Of a stretch of DNA of 64,000 nt, positions 44,382 to 53,054 are shown in pieces (within the stretch, counting starts at the first letter, position 1; every line of letters begins with the position of its first letter). This DNA is from an uncultured Pseudohongiella sp. (lineage in GTDB: Bacteria > Pseudomonadota > Gammaproteobacteria > Pseudomonadales > Pseudohongiellaceae), in contig CACJAW010000008.1 in the NCBI GenBank assembly GCA_902591495.1, forward strand, positions 1 to 64,000. The letters are read 5' to 3'. Below the pieces are notes generated by a model. The model had not been told where the DNA came from. It did no database searches and saw only the letters and a list, made by a program, of their open reading frames with translations. The position numbers and the translations under genes were made by a program.

Positions 44382-44562
44382 GTCAAGCACCTTTGCTGGA
44401 TAAAATTGATTGTGGAGATTATCCAATACAATCATCATTAACACTTTGGTTAATCGGTCGCAGATTAATCAAAGCAAAGGAAATAAGTAAGAGTAAGATA
44501 GGAACATAGTGATAAAGACCATCACATTCTCATTTTAAGCTCTTACCAAAGAGGAAAAGATA

Positions 44563-45252
44563 ATGTCAGAAGATTTTGAACTAAGCTGTTCTGTTCGAGA
44601 AGACTTAGGGAAAGGTGCGAGCCGCCGCCTGCGTCGATTGAACCAATCCATTCCAGCTATTCTGTATGGCGGTGATGAGAAACCTATGTCCCTCACCATT
44701 GCACATAAAGATATAGCGAAGGCTACAGAGAATGAAGCCTTCTTCTCTCAAATCATTACACTGAAGGTTGGCAAGAAGAAAGAAAAAGCAGTGATTAAAG
44801 CACTCCAACGACATCCTGCCAAACCATTCATTCTGCATGCCGACTTCCTGAGGGTAAGCGATAAGCAGGCGATTACGGTTAGGGTCCCAATTCACTTTCT
44901 TAATGAGGATAAATGTCCTGGAGTGAAAATTGGTGGCGGTAACATATTGAAAACCCTCAATGAGATTGAAGTCTCATGCCTACCCAAAGATCTACCAGAA
45001 TACATCGAAGTTGATATGTTAGATGTCGATCTTGGCGAGTCTGTTCACCTCTCGGATATCACCTTGCCGGACGGTGTCATTAGTGTCGCCCTATCCGTGG
45101 GAGAAGAAAACGATCTGTCTGTAGCAATCGTTCAAGCACCTCGCGGCACCGGAGATGAAGAGGAGACGATCGATTCAGAAGAAGGTGATGTAACCGAAGA
45201 GCAAGCAGAGAATAAAGATTCTCAGGATAGCGAATCTTCAGATGGAGACTGA
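44563..45252 (+). CDS. rplY: 50S ribosomal protein L25 (Ctc form)
   Basis: 'REDLGKGASRRLRRLNQSIPAILYGG', 'LHADFLRV'; between prs and pth. Confidence 0.95.
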   Translation: MSEDFELSCSVREDLGKGASRRLRRLNQSIPAILYGGDEKPMSLTIAHKDIAKATENEAFFSQIITLKVGKKKEKAVIKALQRHPAKPFILHADFLRVSDKQAITVRVPIHFLNEDKCPGVKIGGGNILKTLNEIEVSCLPKDLPEYIEVDMLDVDLGESVHLSDITLPDGVISVALSVGEENDLSVAIVQAPRGTGDEEETIDSEEGDVTEEQAENKDSQDSESSDGD

Positions 45253-45288
45253 CGCAGATAAAGGCGCTCCGTAGCTTTAGGGACGGAA

Positions 45289-45876
45289 ATGATGCCAGAT
45301 CAACCAATAAAACTGATTGTGGGTTTGGGGAACCCTGGCCCACAACATGAAAGAAATAGGCATAATGCTGGCGTTATATTTCTGCATCATCTTTGCAAAG
45401 CCTATGGCAATAATCTTAAAGTTGAAACTAAATTCTTTGGTGAATTTTCCTCTATAGTTATAGATGGCGCCGATATAAAACTTCTTTTCCCAACAACTTT
45501 TATGAATAACAGCGGTAAATCTGTTGCTACAGTTTGCAAATTTTTTAAGCTCGCGCCAGAAAATCTGTTAGTCGCCTACGATGAGATTGATTTTGATGTT
45601 GGGATCACTCGTTTTAAGGAAGGTGGTGGTCATGGAGGACATAACGGCGTGCGTGATATCATAAATGCCTTAGGCGGTAAGAATGATTTTTCCCGATTAC
45701 GGATTGGCGTTGGACATCCAGGCCATAAGTCTATGGTGGCTAACTATGTTCTGAATGACCCCTCTCGAGTAGAGGCGGATGCTATTATGTCAAACATTGA
45801 AGACGCCATAAGAATTCTTCCGACCGCTATAAAGGGTAATTGGGAAGAAGCAATGCGTGTTTTACACAGTAATTAA
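45289..45876 (+). CDS. pth: Peptidyl-tRNA hydrolase
   Basis: '[19 protein letters not shown]', '[14 protein letters not shown]'. Confidence 0.96.
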   Translation: MMPDQPIKLIVGLGNPGPQHERNRHNAGVIFLHHLCKAYGNNLKVETKFFGEFSSIVIDGADIKLLFPTTFMNNSGKSVATVCKFFKLAPENLLVAYDEIDFDVGITRFKEGGGHGGHNGVRDIINALGGKNDFSRLRIGVGHPGHKSMVANYVLNDPSRVEADAIMSNIEDAIRILPTAIKGNWEEAMRVLHSN

Positions 45877-45887
45877 AGGCAAATTGG

Positions 45888-46979
45888 ATGGCTGTTAAAT
45901 GCGGTATCGTTGGACTTCCAAATGTAGGAAAATCAACTCTTTTCAATGCTCTGACCAAAGCTGGTATTGCCGCCGAGAACTTTCCCTTTTGTACCATAGA
46001 ACCAAATTCGGGTATTGTTTCTATCCCCGATCAGCGTCTTGATAAGCTGGCCTCCCTAGTCAAACCTCAGAAAATAATTCCAACTACTGTAGAATTTACA
46101 GACATTGCAGGTCTGGTGGCAGGCGCATCTAAAGGAGAAGGTCTCGGCAATCAATTTTTGGCAAATATCCGAGAGACAGACGCAATAGCACATGTCGTTC
46201 GATGTTTTGATGATGAAAATGTTACCCATGTGTCAGATCAGATAAACCCTTCAGCCGACATCGAGACTATAAATACCGAACTTGCTTTGGCTGACTTAGA
46301 AACTATAGAAAAAACCCTAGACAGAGTTACTAGAGTTGCGAAGAGCGGTGATAAGGAAGCACAGAATCAAGTCACCCTATTAGAAAAAGTTAAACGTCAC
46401 TTAGATGAAGCCAAGCCAGTAAGAACGTTAGAGCTTTATAAAGAGGAGCAAGTAAATCTCTATTCACTCCACTTACTTACAGCAAAGCCTGTAATGTACA
46501 TCGCCAATGTAGATGAAAATGGCTTTACAGGTAACTCACATTTACAAGAAGTTAAGGACATCGCCTTAAAGGAAAATGCGGAAGTAGTAGCCATTTGTAA
46601 CAAACTGGAAGCAGAAATTGCTGAGCTAGAGGATGATGAAAAATTCGAATTTCTAGAAGATCTCGGTATGAAGGAAGCGGGTTTGGACAGAGTTATCCGA
46701 GCCGGTTACAACCTACTCGGGTTGCAAACATACTTTACCGCGGGTGAGAAAGAAGTAAGAGCTTGGACAGTTACAAGGGGTGCTTCAGCACCAGCCGCGG
46801 CCGGTGTTATTCACACAGATTTCGAAAAAGGCTTCATTCGAGCTGAAGTTGTTGCCTATGAGGACTTTATCCAAAATAATGGCGAGATAGGTGCCAAGGA
46901 TGCCGGCAAATGGCGATTAGAAGGCAAGGACTATCTTGTCGAAGACGGAGATGTAATACATTTTAGATTTAACGTATAA
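45888..46979 (+). CDS. ychF: Redox-regulated ATPase YchF
   Basis: '[38 protein letters not shown]'. Confidence 0.97.
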   Translation: MAVKCGIVGLPNVGKSTLFNALTKAGIAAENFPFCTIEPNSGIVSIPDQRLDKLASLVKPQKIIPTTVEFTDIAGLVAGASKGEGLGNQFLANIRETDAIAHVVRCFDDENVTHVSDQINPSADIETINTELALADLETIEKTLDRVTRVAKSGDKEAQNQVTLLEKVKRHLDEAKPVRTLELYKEEQVNLYSLHLLTAKPVMYIANVDENGFTGNSHLQEVKDIALKENAEVVAICNKLEAEIAELEDDEKFEFLEDLGMKEAGLDRVIRAGYNLLGLQTYFTAGEKEVRAWTVTRGASAPAAAGVIHTDFEKGFIRAEVVAYEDFIQNNGEIGAKDAGKWRLEGKDYLVEDGDVIHFRFNV

Positions 46980-46985
46980 AAGCTG

Positions 46986-48365
46986 GTGCTTCTTATGAAA
47001 ATTATTAAAGCCGGGATTGTCATTCTTTTTTTTATTTTCTGTGGCGTCTTAAAGAGCCAAACTCTTGAAGACGAGGCGGTCGGTTGGCTTCAAAATTATA
47101 TCCAAATTGATACCATCAATCCGCCTGGAAACGAATACCGTGCCGTAGATTTTCTGGCAGAAATTTTTGAGGCTGAGGGTATCGAGTATCAAACCGCCGA
47201 AAGCGCTCCGGGGCGGGGAAATATATGGGCACGTCTCGAAGGTGGGAATGAGCCTGGTCTCATTTTACTGCAACACTCCGACGTCGTCCCTGCTGATGAA
47301 GAATTTTGGACTATTCCCGTACTTTCGGGAGCAATTCGAGATGGGGTTATTCTCGGCCGGGGGGCACGCGATATGAAGGGACTAGGGACTCTTCAGCTCG
47401 CTACTTTTATTGCGTTGCACCGCTCTGGTGTGGAACTCAATAGGGACGTAGTGTTCCTCGCAACCGCTGACGAGGAAGCTGGGGGGATGTTTGGGGTTGG
47501 CTGGCTTATCGAAAATCGTCCAGAAATATTTGAAGATATTGGTATTTTACTCAATGAGGGCGGTGGTGGAAGCCGAGTTGGTCAGAGCGTCGTCTTCAGT
47601 GTCGAAGTTACACAAAAAGTTCCGGTATGGCTTCGCCTATATGCTATCGATCAACCTGGTCATGGTTCATCACCTCGGACTACAAGCTCGGTAACCAGAA
47701 TTGTGCAAGCTTTGAATACTTTGCTTGAGAACCCATTTCCACCCCGTATTATTGGTCCGGTAAACGAATACTTTAGTGCATTGTCAGTGGACATGGAGGA
47801 AGAGTGGGCAGGTTCTTATGCCAATATACAGTCTGCTATCAATGACCCAAACTTCGTAGCAAAATTACATGATGCAAGACCTGGCCATAATTCCCTTATA
47901 AGAGACACATGTTCCATGACTCGCATGAGTGGCTCTAACAAGATAAACGTGATCCCCCCAACAGCATGGGCGGAATTGGATTGTCGCATACTGCCTGACA
48001 AACCTGCAGATCAGTTCATAAGTGAGTTAGATGATCTGATTGGTTATACCGGCGTAGAAATTCAGAAAATAATGGCATTCACTCCTGCCATTTCTGAGAC
48101 CAATTCCCGACTATATAGAGCAATAGACTCCGTAACTCAAGAACTGCACCCAGGTTCCAGAGTTTTGCCGTCTGTGAGTACCGGCTTCACCGACAGTCAC
48201 TTTACCCGAGACTTGGGAATAATAAGTTATGGCTTTAACCCTATCATAACAAGCAGAGGAGAGCACACGGGGGTTCATGGCAACGACGAACAGGTTGGGG
48301 AGGAAGCATTCCGTCGTGGCGTTGGAGACTTCTATGCTGTAGTTCGAAATGTGGTAATCGATTAG
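46986..48365 (+). CDS. M20 family metallopeptidase with signal peptide
   Basis: 'GLILLQHSDVVPADEEFWTIPVLSGAIRDGVILGRGARDMKG', 'ATADEEAGG'. Confidence 0.9.
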   Translation: MLLMKIIKAGIVILFFIFCGVLKSQTLEDEAVGWLQNYIQIDTINPPGNEYRAVDFLAEIFEAEGIEYQTAESAPGRGNIWARLEGGNEPGLILLQHSDVVPADEEFWTIPVLSGAIRDGVILGRGARDMKGLGTLQLATFIALHRSGVELNRDVVFLATADEEAGGMFGVGWLIENRPEIFEDIGILLNEGGGGSRVGQSVVFSVEVTQKVPVWLRLYAIDQPGHGSSPRTTSSVTRIVQALNTLLENPFPPRIIGPVNEYFSALSVDMEEEWAGSYANIQSAINDPNFVAKLHDARPGHNSLIRDTCSMTRMSGSNKINVIPPTAWAELDCRILPDKPADQFISELDDLIGYTGVEIQKIMAFTPAISETNSRLYRAIDSVTQELHPGSRVLPSVSTGFTDSHFTRDLGIISYGFNPIITSRGEHTGVHGNDEQVGEEAFRRGVGDFYAVVRNVVID

Positions 48366-48373
48366 CGCTGGTA

Positions 48374-48402
48374 TTGACATTTTAGACGTAAATCGACAAA
48401 AT
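48374..48402 (+). promoter_or_regulatory. Possible sigma70 promoter for tRNA-Met
   Basis: TTGACA - 17 bp - CAAAAT followed by GC-rich TCGCGG discriminator, ~70 bp upstream of the tRNA. Confidence 0.35.
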
Positions 48403-48474
48403 TCGCGGCTTTTCCCTACCACAAAAAATCTCGTTTAGGCCAATAAGCGGTATGTTCAGAAAATACAGAACAAA

Positions 48475-48551
48475 GGCTATGTAGCTCAGCTGGTTAGAGC
48501 ACAGCATTCATAATGCTGGGGTCGGTGGTTCAAGTCCACCCATAGCTACCA
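48475..48551 (+). tRNA. tRNA-Met (anticodon CAT), CCA encoded
   Basis: GGCTATG...CATAGCT acceptor, 'ATTCATAAT' anticodon loop, 'GGTTCAAGTCC' T-arm, ACCA 3' end. Confidence 0.95.
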
Positions 48552-48580
48552 AACATTGCTCCAGCAAACTCTGGAGAAAT
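48538..48580 (+). repeat. Left attachment-site-like direct repeat (within and beyond the tRNA-Met 3' end)
   Basis: acccatagctaccaaacattgctccagcaaactctggagaaat, matches 52078..52120 with 2 mismatches. Confidence 0.9.
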
Positions 48581-48594
48581 ACAAAGAAGCCCTC

Positions 48595-48617
48595 AAAGCC
48601 CTATGAAATAGGGCTTT
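48595..48617 (+). terminator. Terminator downstream of tRNA-Met
   Basis: AAAGCCCTAT gaa ATAGGGCTTT followed by TTT. Confidence 0.75.
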
Positions 48618-48673
48618 TTTATGTATACTAAGTCCATATACCTCCACTTAACTCCGATTGTATCCAAGAAATT

Positions 48674-48723
48674 TGACGGTATTTCTGACGGTATCTGCGG
48701 AAATTGAAAAGCACATACCGTCA
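48674..48723. repeat. Left cluster of TGACGGTA motifs (putative integrase arm-type sites)
   Basis: TGACGGTA at 48674 and 48686 (12-bp period), inverted TACCGTCA at 48716. Confidence 0.6.
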
Positions 48724-48740
48724 ATCATCAAGGGATTGTT

Positions 48741-48860
48741 ATGTAAAAGCTAACAGCTACCGCAGTGAGAGAGGCCACGGCTATGGCTACATCTAAAACG
48801 TATAATCCGTGAGACGGTGGTATTCTATGCTTGCATGTGAAATCCGATGGAACTAACTAT
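48741..48860 (+). pseudogene. Relic N-terminus of a P4-type (DUF4102 arm-binding) tyrosine integrase
   Basis: Frame read-through gives KLTATAVREATAMATSKTYNP*DGGILCLHVKSDG, resembling 'LTATAVRNAKP...YKLxDGGGLYLxVxPxG'; TAA after the ATG and an internal TGA. Confidence 0.72.
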
Positions 48861-51813
48861 TGAACAGGCGCTGCGGCAGGGCGTGAAAGCGCAAAAAGCA
48901 GGTAAACTTCAGGAAGCCGAACGCTTTTATCGAGCTATCTTGCAGTCTCAGCCTAGGCACTCAGACGCTAATCATAATTTAGGGTTAATAGCAGTGTCCG
49001 TTAATAAAGCGGATGCCGCGTTGCCGCTGTTTAAAACTGCTCTGGAAGCCAATCCAAAACGAGAGGTGTTTTGGCTGAGTTACGTCGATGCTCTCGTCAG
49101 AGACAAAAAGCTTGAAGCCGCGAAGCAAGTCCTCAAGCAAGCGAAGCAGCGGGGAGTCGCCGGCGAAAAATTAAATGCCTTAGCGGTGCAACTTGCATCT
49201 ATAAAAGGAACAGAAAGTATTTCCCTCCCAGCCCCACCTCAGGAGCAACTCAGTAATCTTTTGCAATACTATCAGAATGGGCGATATGACGACGCTGAAA
49301 GGCTTGCAATATCTATCACTCAAGAATTCCCAATGCATCAGTTTGGCTGGAAAGTCTTAGGCGCCGTACTCAAACAAACAGGCAGACTGAGTGAGTCATT
49401 AACTTCTATGCAAAAGTCTGTACAACTAGCGCCCCAAGATGCTGGAGCCCACAGTAATTTGGGCATCACGTTTAAAAGCCTTGGAAGATTGGAAGACGCT
49501 GAAGAAAGTTTTATACAGGCAATAGCGTTGAAACCTGACCTCGCCGAAATCCACAGCAACTTGGGTAACACGCTAAAAGAGCTGGGCAGATTAGAGGAGG
49601 CTGAAGCAAGTTATAAGAAAGCGATAAGTTTGAAACCTGACTATGCGGAGGCCCACAGTAACTTGGGCGTAACGCTGCAGGAGCTGGACAGATTATCCGA
49701 GGCTGAAGAAAGTTTTATCCAGGCAATAGCGTTGAAACCTAGCCATGCCGAATCCCACAACAACTTGGGTATCACGCTCAAAGAACTGCGTAGACTTGGC
49801 GAAGCTGAAGCGAGCTTTAAACAAGCAATAGCATTGAAGCCTGACTTTGCAGAAGCCCACAATAACTTAGGTAACTCGGTTCATGAACATGGCAAATTAG
49901 AGGAGGCTGAAGCGAGCTTTAAACAAGCGATAGCGTTGAAACCTGACTTTGCTCTAGCCCACAACAACTTGGGTAACTCTCACAATGAACTGGATAGATT
50001 CGATGAGGCAGAAGCTAGCTATAATAAAGCGATATGTTTTAAACCTGATTTTGCTGAAGCCCATAACAACTTAGGTAACTCGCTAAATGATCTGGGTAGA
50101 TTAGAGGAGGCAGAAGCAAGCTATAAGAAAGCGATAAGTTTGAAACCTGACTATGGTAATGCCTATTACAACTTTGGTATCACGCTACAAAAATTGAATA
50201 GATTAACCGAGGCTGTAGCGAACTACGCCCAAGCGATAGCGTTGACATCTGACAATGCTGATGCCTACTACAATATGGGGAGTGCTCTTCAAAATTTTGT
50301 CTTGACTAAGCCAGACTCTGATCTCCAACAAATAGTTATCACACTTCTCGATGGAGAAACTTATGTTAGTCCTGCAGAGATTTCTCTGGCAGTAATGAGC
50401 CTTTTAAAGTTTGAGCCGCTTTTACAGAAAGCTTTCAAAAAGCATTCTGTTGGAGAGCTTATGCAGGCAGTCCAGGAAACTATTTTGGACCTCTCTGACT
50501 TACCAATGTTACTGAAATTCATGAGTGTTTGCCCTATCCCTGATCCAGAGCTGGAAGGTCTTTTCCGAGAAATGCGTACTTGTTTACTTTTATTAAATTT
50601 TGAAACTATCGGAAATCCAAACGCGTTGCCCTTTCAATCAGCATTAGCACTTCAATGTTTCACGAATGAGTATATTTATAGTCAAACAAAAAAAGAATCT
50701 GATGCACTCAAAAAATTAGAATTGGTAATAGAAAAAGGACTGTCAAAAGGAATACAGCCAAGTCCGCAATCTATATTGTGTTTGGCCTCTTATAAACCTT
50801 TATATAAGTATGAATGGTGTAAATTGCTTACTACAAACTCTTATGTAGAAGACGTATTCACTCGGCAAATTATCGAGCCTAAGGAAGAAAATCGACTAAG
50901 AACTGAAATTCCCGCTTTACAAGAGATTACTAACAAAGTGTCATCAAGAGTTCGGGAGCAATACGAAGCCAACCCTTATCCTAGGTGGGTTAAGATACGA
51001 CTAGATCCAAGCCCCAAAACAATTTCGAAGATAGTTAAACGTGCAAATTTAAGGCTCTGTGATAAAAAAATACTTGATGTAACATGTCCGAATATTTTAA
51101 TCGCTGGCTGTGGAACGGGCCAACACTCGATAGGCACTGCAAGTGACATTAAAAACTCTAAGGTTCTTGCCGTGGATCTTAGCTTGTCCAGCTTAGCTTA
51201 CGCCAAGCGCAAGACAGAGGAATTAGGTATTCAAAACATAGAGTATATGCAGGCTGATATTTTGGATTTAAGGCAACTCAAGAGTCAGTTTAATATTATC
51301 GAAAGTGCTGGGGTCCTTCATCATATGGAAAACCCTATCGCGGGATGGAAAGTTCTGACGAACTGCTTAAGCCCTGGTGGGCTTATGAAAATAGGCTTAT
51401 ACAGTGAATTGGCTAGGCAAAACATCTTAGAAATGCGAAACGAGATCGAACAAGTCGGTCTTGAGCTAAGTGACGATTCAATGAGGTCTTTCAGAAACGC
51501 TATAATTGAGTCAAATGAGGAGCATCATAAACAGATACTTCTGAGTCCTGACCTTTATAGTCTGAGTACACTCAGAGACCTTCTGTTTCATGCACAAGAG
51601 CATCGTTTCAGCATACCTCAAGTAAAAGAATGCCTTGATGAGCTGGGGTTAAAGTTTTGTGGTTTCGAAAATCCAAATATAGTCATTGACTTCGAGCGGA
51701 GCAACCCCGAGCCAGATAGTCTTTTCGATTTAAATAAGTGGCATTCGTATGAAGAAGTAAACCCATTCTCATTTGGAGGAATGTATCAATTTTGGTGTCA
51801 GAAGATAGTTTAA
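48847..51813 (+). CDS. TPR-repeat protein with C-terminal class I SAM-dependent methyltransferase
   Basis: 988 aa; 'NLGNTLKELGRLEEAEASYKKAISLKP' TPR array; 'ILIAGCGTGQHSIGTA', 'ESAGVLHHMENPIAGWKVL' methyltransferase. Confidence 0.9.
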   Translation: MELTIEQALRQGVKAQKAGKLQEAERFYRAILQSQPRHSDANHNLGLIAVSVNKADAALPLFKTALEANPKREVFWLSYVDALVRDKKLEAAKQVLKQAKQRGVAGEKLNALAVQLASIKGTESISLPAPPQEQLSNLLQYYQNGRYDDAERLAISITQEFPMHQFGWKVLGAVLKQTGRLSESLTSMQKSVQLAPQDAGAHSNLGITFKSLGRLEDAEESFIQAIALKPDLAEIHSNLGNTLKELGRLEEAEASYKKAISLKPDYAEAHSNLGVTLQELDRLSEAEESFIQAIALKPSHAESHNNLGITLKELRRLGEAEASFKQAIALKPDFAEAHNNLGNSVHEHGKLEEAEASFKQAIALKPDFALAHNNLGNSHNELDRFDEAEASYNKAICFKPDFAEAHNNLGNSLNDLGRLEEAEASYKKAISLKPDYGNAYYNFGITLQKLNRLTEAVANYAQAIALTSDNADAYYNMGSALQNFVLTKPDSDLQQIVITLLDGETYVSPAEISLAVMSLLKFEPLLQKAFKKHSVGELMQAVQETILDLSDLPMLLKFMSVCPIPDPELEGLFREMRTCLLLLNFETIGNPNALPFQSALALQCFTNEYIYSQTKKESDALKKLELVIEKGLSKGIQPSPQSILCLASYKPLYKYEWCKLLTTNSYVEDVFTRQIIEPKEENRLRTEIPALQEITNKVSSRVREQYEANPYPRWVKIRLDPSPKTISKIVKRANLRLCDKKILDVTCPNILIAGCGTGQHSIGTASDIKNSKVLAVDLSLSSLAYAKRKTEELGIQNIEYMQADILDLRQLKSQFNIIESAGVLHHMENPIAGWKVLTNCLSPGGLMKIGLYSELARQNILEMRNEIEQVGLELSDDSMRSFRNAIIESNEEHHKQILLSPDLYSLSTLRDLLFHAQEHRFSIPQVKECLDELGLKFCGFENPNIVIDFERSNPEPDSLFDLNKWHSYEEVNPFSFGGMYQFWCQKIV
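49438..50290 (+). repeat. 102-bp-period TPR-encoding tandem repeats (~8 units)
   Basis: 34-aa periodic 'AHNNLGNSL..LGRLEEAEASYKKAISLKPDFAE'; nearly identical 55-bp blocks at 49591 and 50101 (510 bp = 5 x 102 apart). Confidence 0.9.
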
Positions 51814-51994
51814 GCGCAAGACCGTAAAAGACACCCAATACAGCCCTATAAATATCTGAAACCTGTAACCCGTCAAACAGACTAGTATCTATAAATAAGC
51901 GGAACTTTTATCTGAAAAAAGGGTGTATCACCCCAGGGGTGGGGTCTGCTAGGTAGCCTCGATAAAAAGAAAGGAGTGGGGTAATGAATTTGTT

Positions 51995-52014
51995 TGACGG
52001 TACTTCTGACGGTA
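51995..52014. repeat. Right TGACGGTA motif pair (putative integrase arm-type sites)
   Basis: TGACGGTA at 51995 and 52007, same 12-bp period as on the left. Confidence 0.6.
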
Positions 52015-52077
52015 TGTGAGAGATAATTAAAATAAATAACTATATATAACAATAGTTTATGACTACTATTCAGTAGT

Positions 52078-52120
52078 ACCCATAGCTACCAAACATCACT
52101 CCAGCAAACTCTGGAGAAAT
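52078..52120 (+). repeat. Right attachment-site-like direct repeat (orphan tRNA-Met 3' fragment)
   Basis: acccatagctaccaaacatcactccagcaaactctggagaaat; no full tRNA upstream of it. Confidence 0.9.
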
Positions 52121-52131
52121 TCAACGACCTA

Positions 52132-52158
52132 AAAAAGCCCTGATTTACAGGGCTTTTT
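52132..52158. terminator. Bidirectional terminator right of the island
   Basis: AAAAAGCCCTG atтta-type loop CAGGGCTTTTT, perfect 11-bp stem with 5-nt loop. Confidence 0.75.
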
Positions 52159-52169
52159 AATTAGGCTCT

Positions 52170-52988
52170 TTACAGTGCGAAACGTTTTTTGAGAAAGTGT
52201 GCAACCCCATCCTTATCATTATTGCCAATAACATCATTGGCTACCTCTTTTAATTTACCCTTTGCATTAGCAGGAGCGTAGCTCTCATCCGAAATTCTGA
52301 ACATGCTAAGGTCGTTGTCACTATCGCCAAAGCAAATTAAATTTGTAGCTCCGAGCGTGTCTTTAATTTTTTTTACTGCAGTACCCTTACTCGCTTTGAA
52401 GTGATGGATATCCATCCATTTATAGAGGCTGCCTTCCATAGCAGGACCTGAGTAAGAGATTAAATTGCGATTTTTATTTAATTCCTTCTGAACTTCTTCA
52501 ACCGCTTCCGCAATTCCGATCATACTTACGTTAGTAACTTGACTCATATCACTCAGCTTATCCAGAGACTTTATATTAGCTTTTGTATTTTGATAACGAG
52601 CATTGATAAGTTCTTTTTCAATCTCATGGCGCGGTTTCGCATGATAAATAGAATATTCACTTTCATTAACGGCATGAACAAAGGGCGTAATTCCTTGAAG
52701 CCCTGCTGCTTCAATAATCATCGATATCTCTGATGAGCCCAGCAAATGTTCGAGACTCAAGCTATTATTTCTGGGATCCCAAGTAGTTACACCGTTACTG
52801 TAAACTTGAGGCAACTGAAAACCGTGACCCTTTAAAATATCTGTACCAGTGAGCATCGTCCGACCAGTTGCGGCTGAGTATGCAATATTATTCAGCTTCA
52901 GTTTTACTAAAATTTCTTGCGTAAACTTGGAGATTTCGGACTCACTGTTGAGTAGCGTTCCATCGAGGTCGAAAAATAATAGGTCCAT
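52170..52988 (-). CDS. HAD superfamily (Cof-type) hydrolase
   Basis: 'LLFFDLDGTLLNSESEIS', 'ICFGDSDNDLSMFRISDESYAPANA'. Confidence 0.9.
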   Translation of the reverse strand: MDLLFFDLDGTLLNSESEISKFTQEILVKLKLNNIAYSAATGRTMLTGTDILKGHGFQLPQVYSNGVTTWDPRNNSLSLEHLLGSSEISMIIEAAGLQGITPFVHAVNESEYSIYHAKPRHEIEKELINARYQNTKANIKSLDKLSDMSQVTNVSMIGIAEAVEEVQKELNKNRNLISYSGPAMEGSLYKWMDIHHFKASKGTAVKKIKDTLGATNLICFGDSDNDLSMFRISDESYAPANAKGKLKEVANDVIGNNDKDGVAHFLKKRFAL

Positions 52989-53054
52989 AAAAACTATACT
53001 ACTAAGGTATTTAGTTCCTCGTTTTTTATCTAAGAGAAATATCTATTTGAATTT

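Larger units (their letters stand above)
48538..52120. mobile_element. tRNA-Met-integrated mini genomic island, integrase decayed
   Basis: 43-bp direct repeat (41/43) covering the tRNA 3' end at both edges; integrase N-terminal relic; paired TGACGGTA motifs at both ends; one cargo gene. Confidence 0.85.

Noticed and set aside
49338-49862. CRISPR-like or other non-coding repeat array
   Set aside because: The 102-bp periodicity is continuous coding sequence for 34-aa TPRs; no short repeats separated by unique spacers. The antisense ORFs here (49338..49571, 49641..49862) are repeat-driven artefacts.
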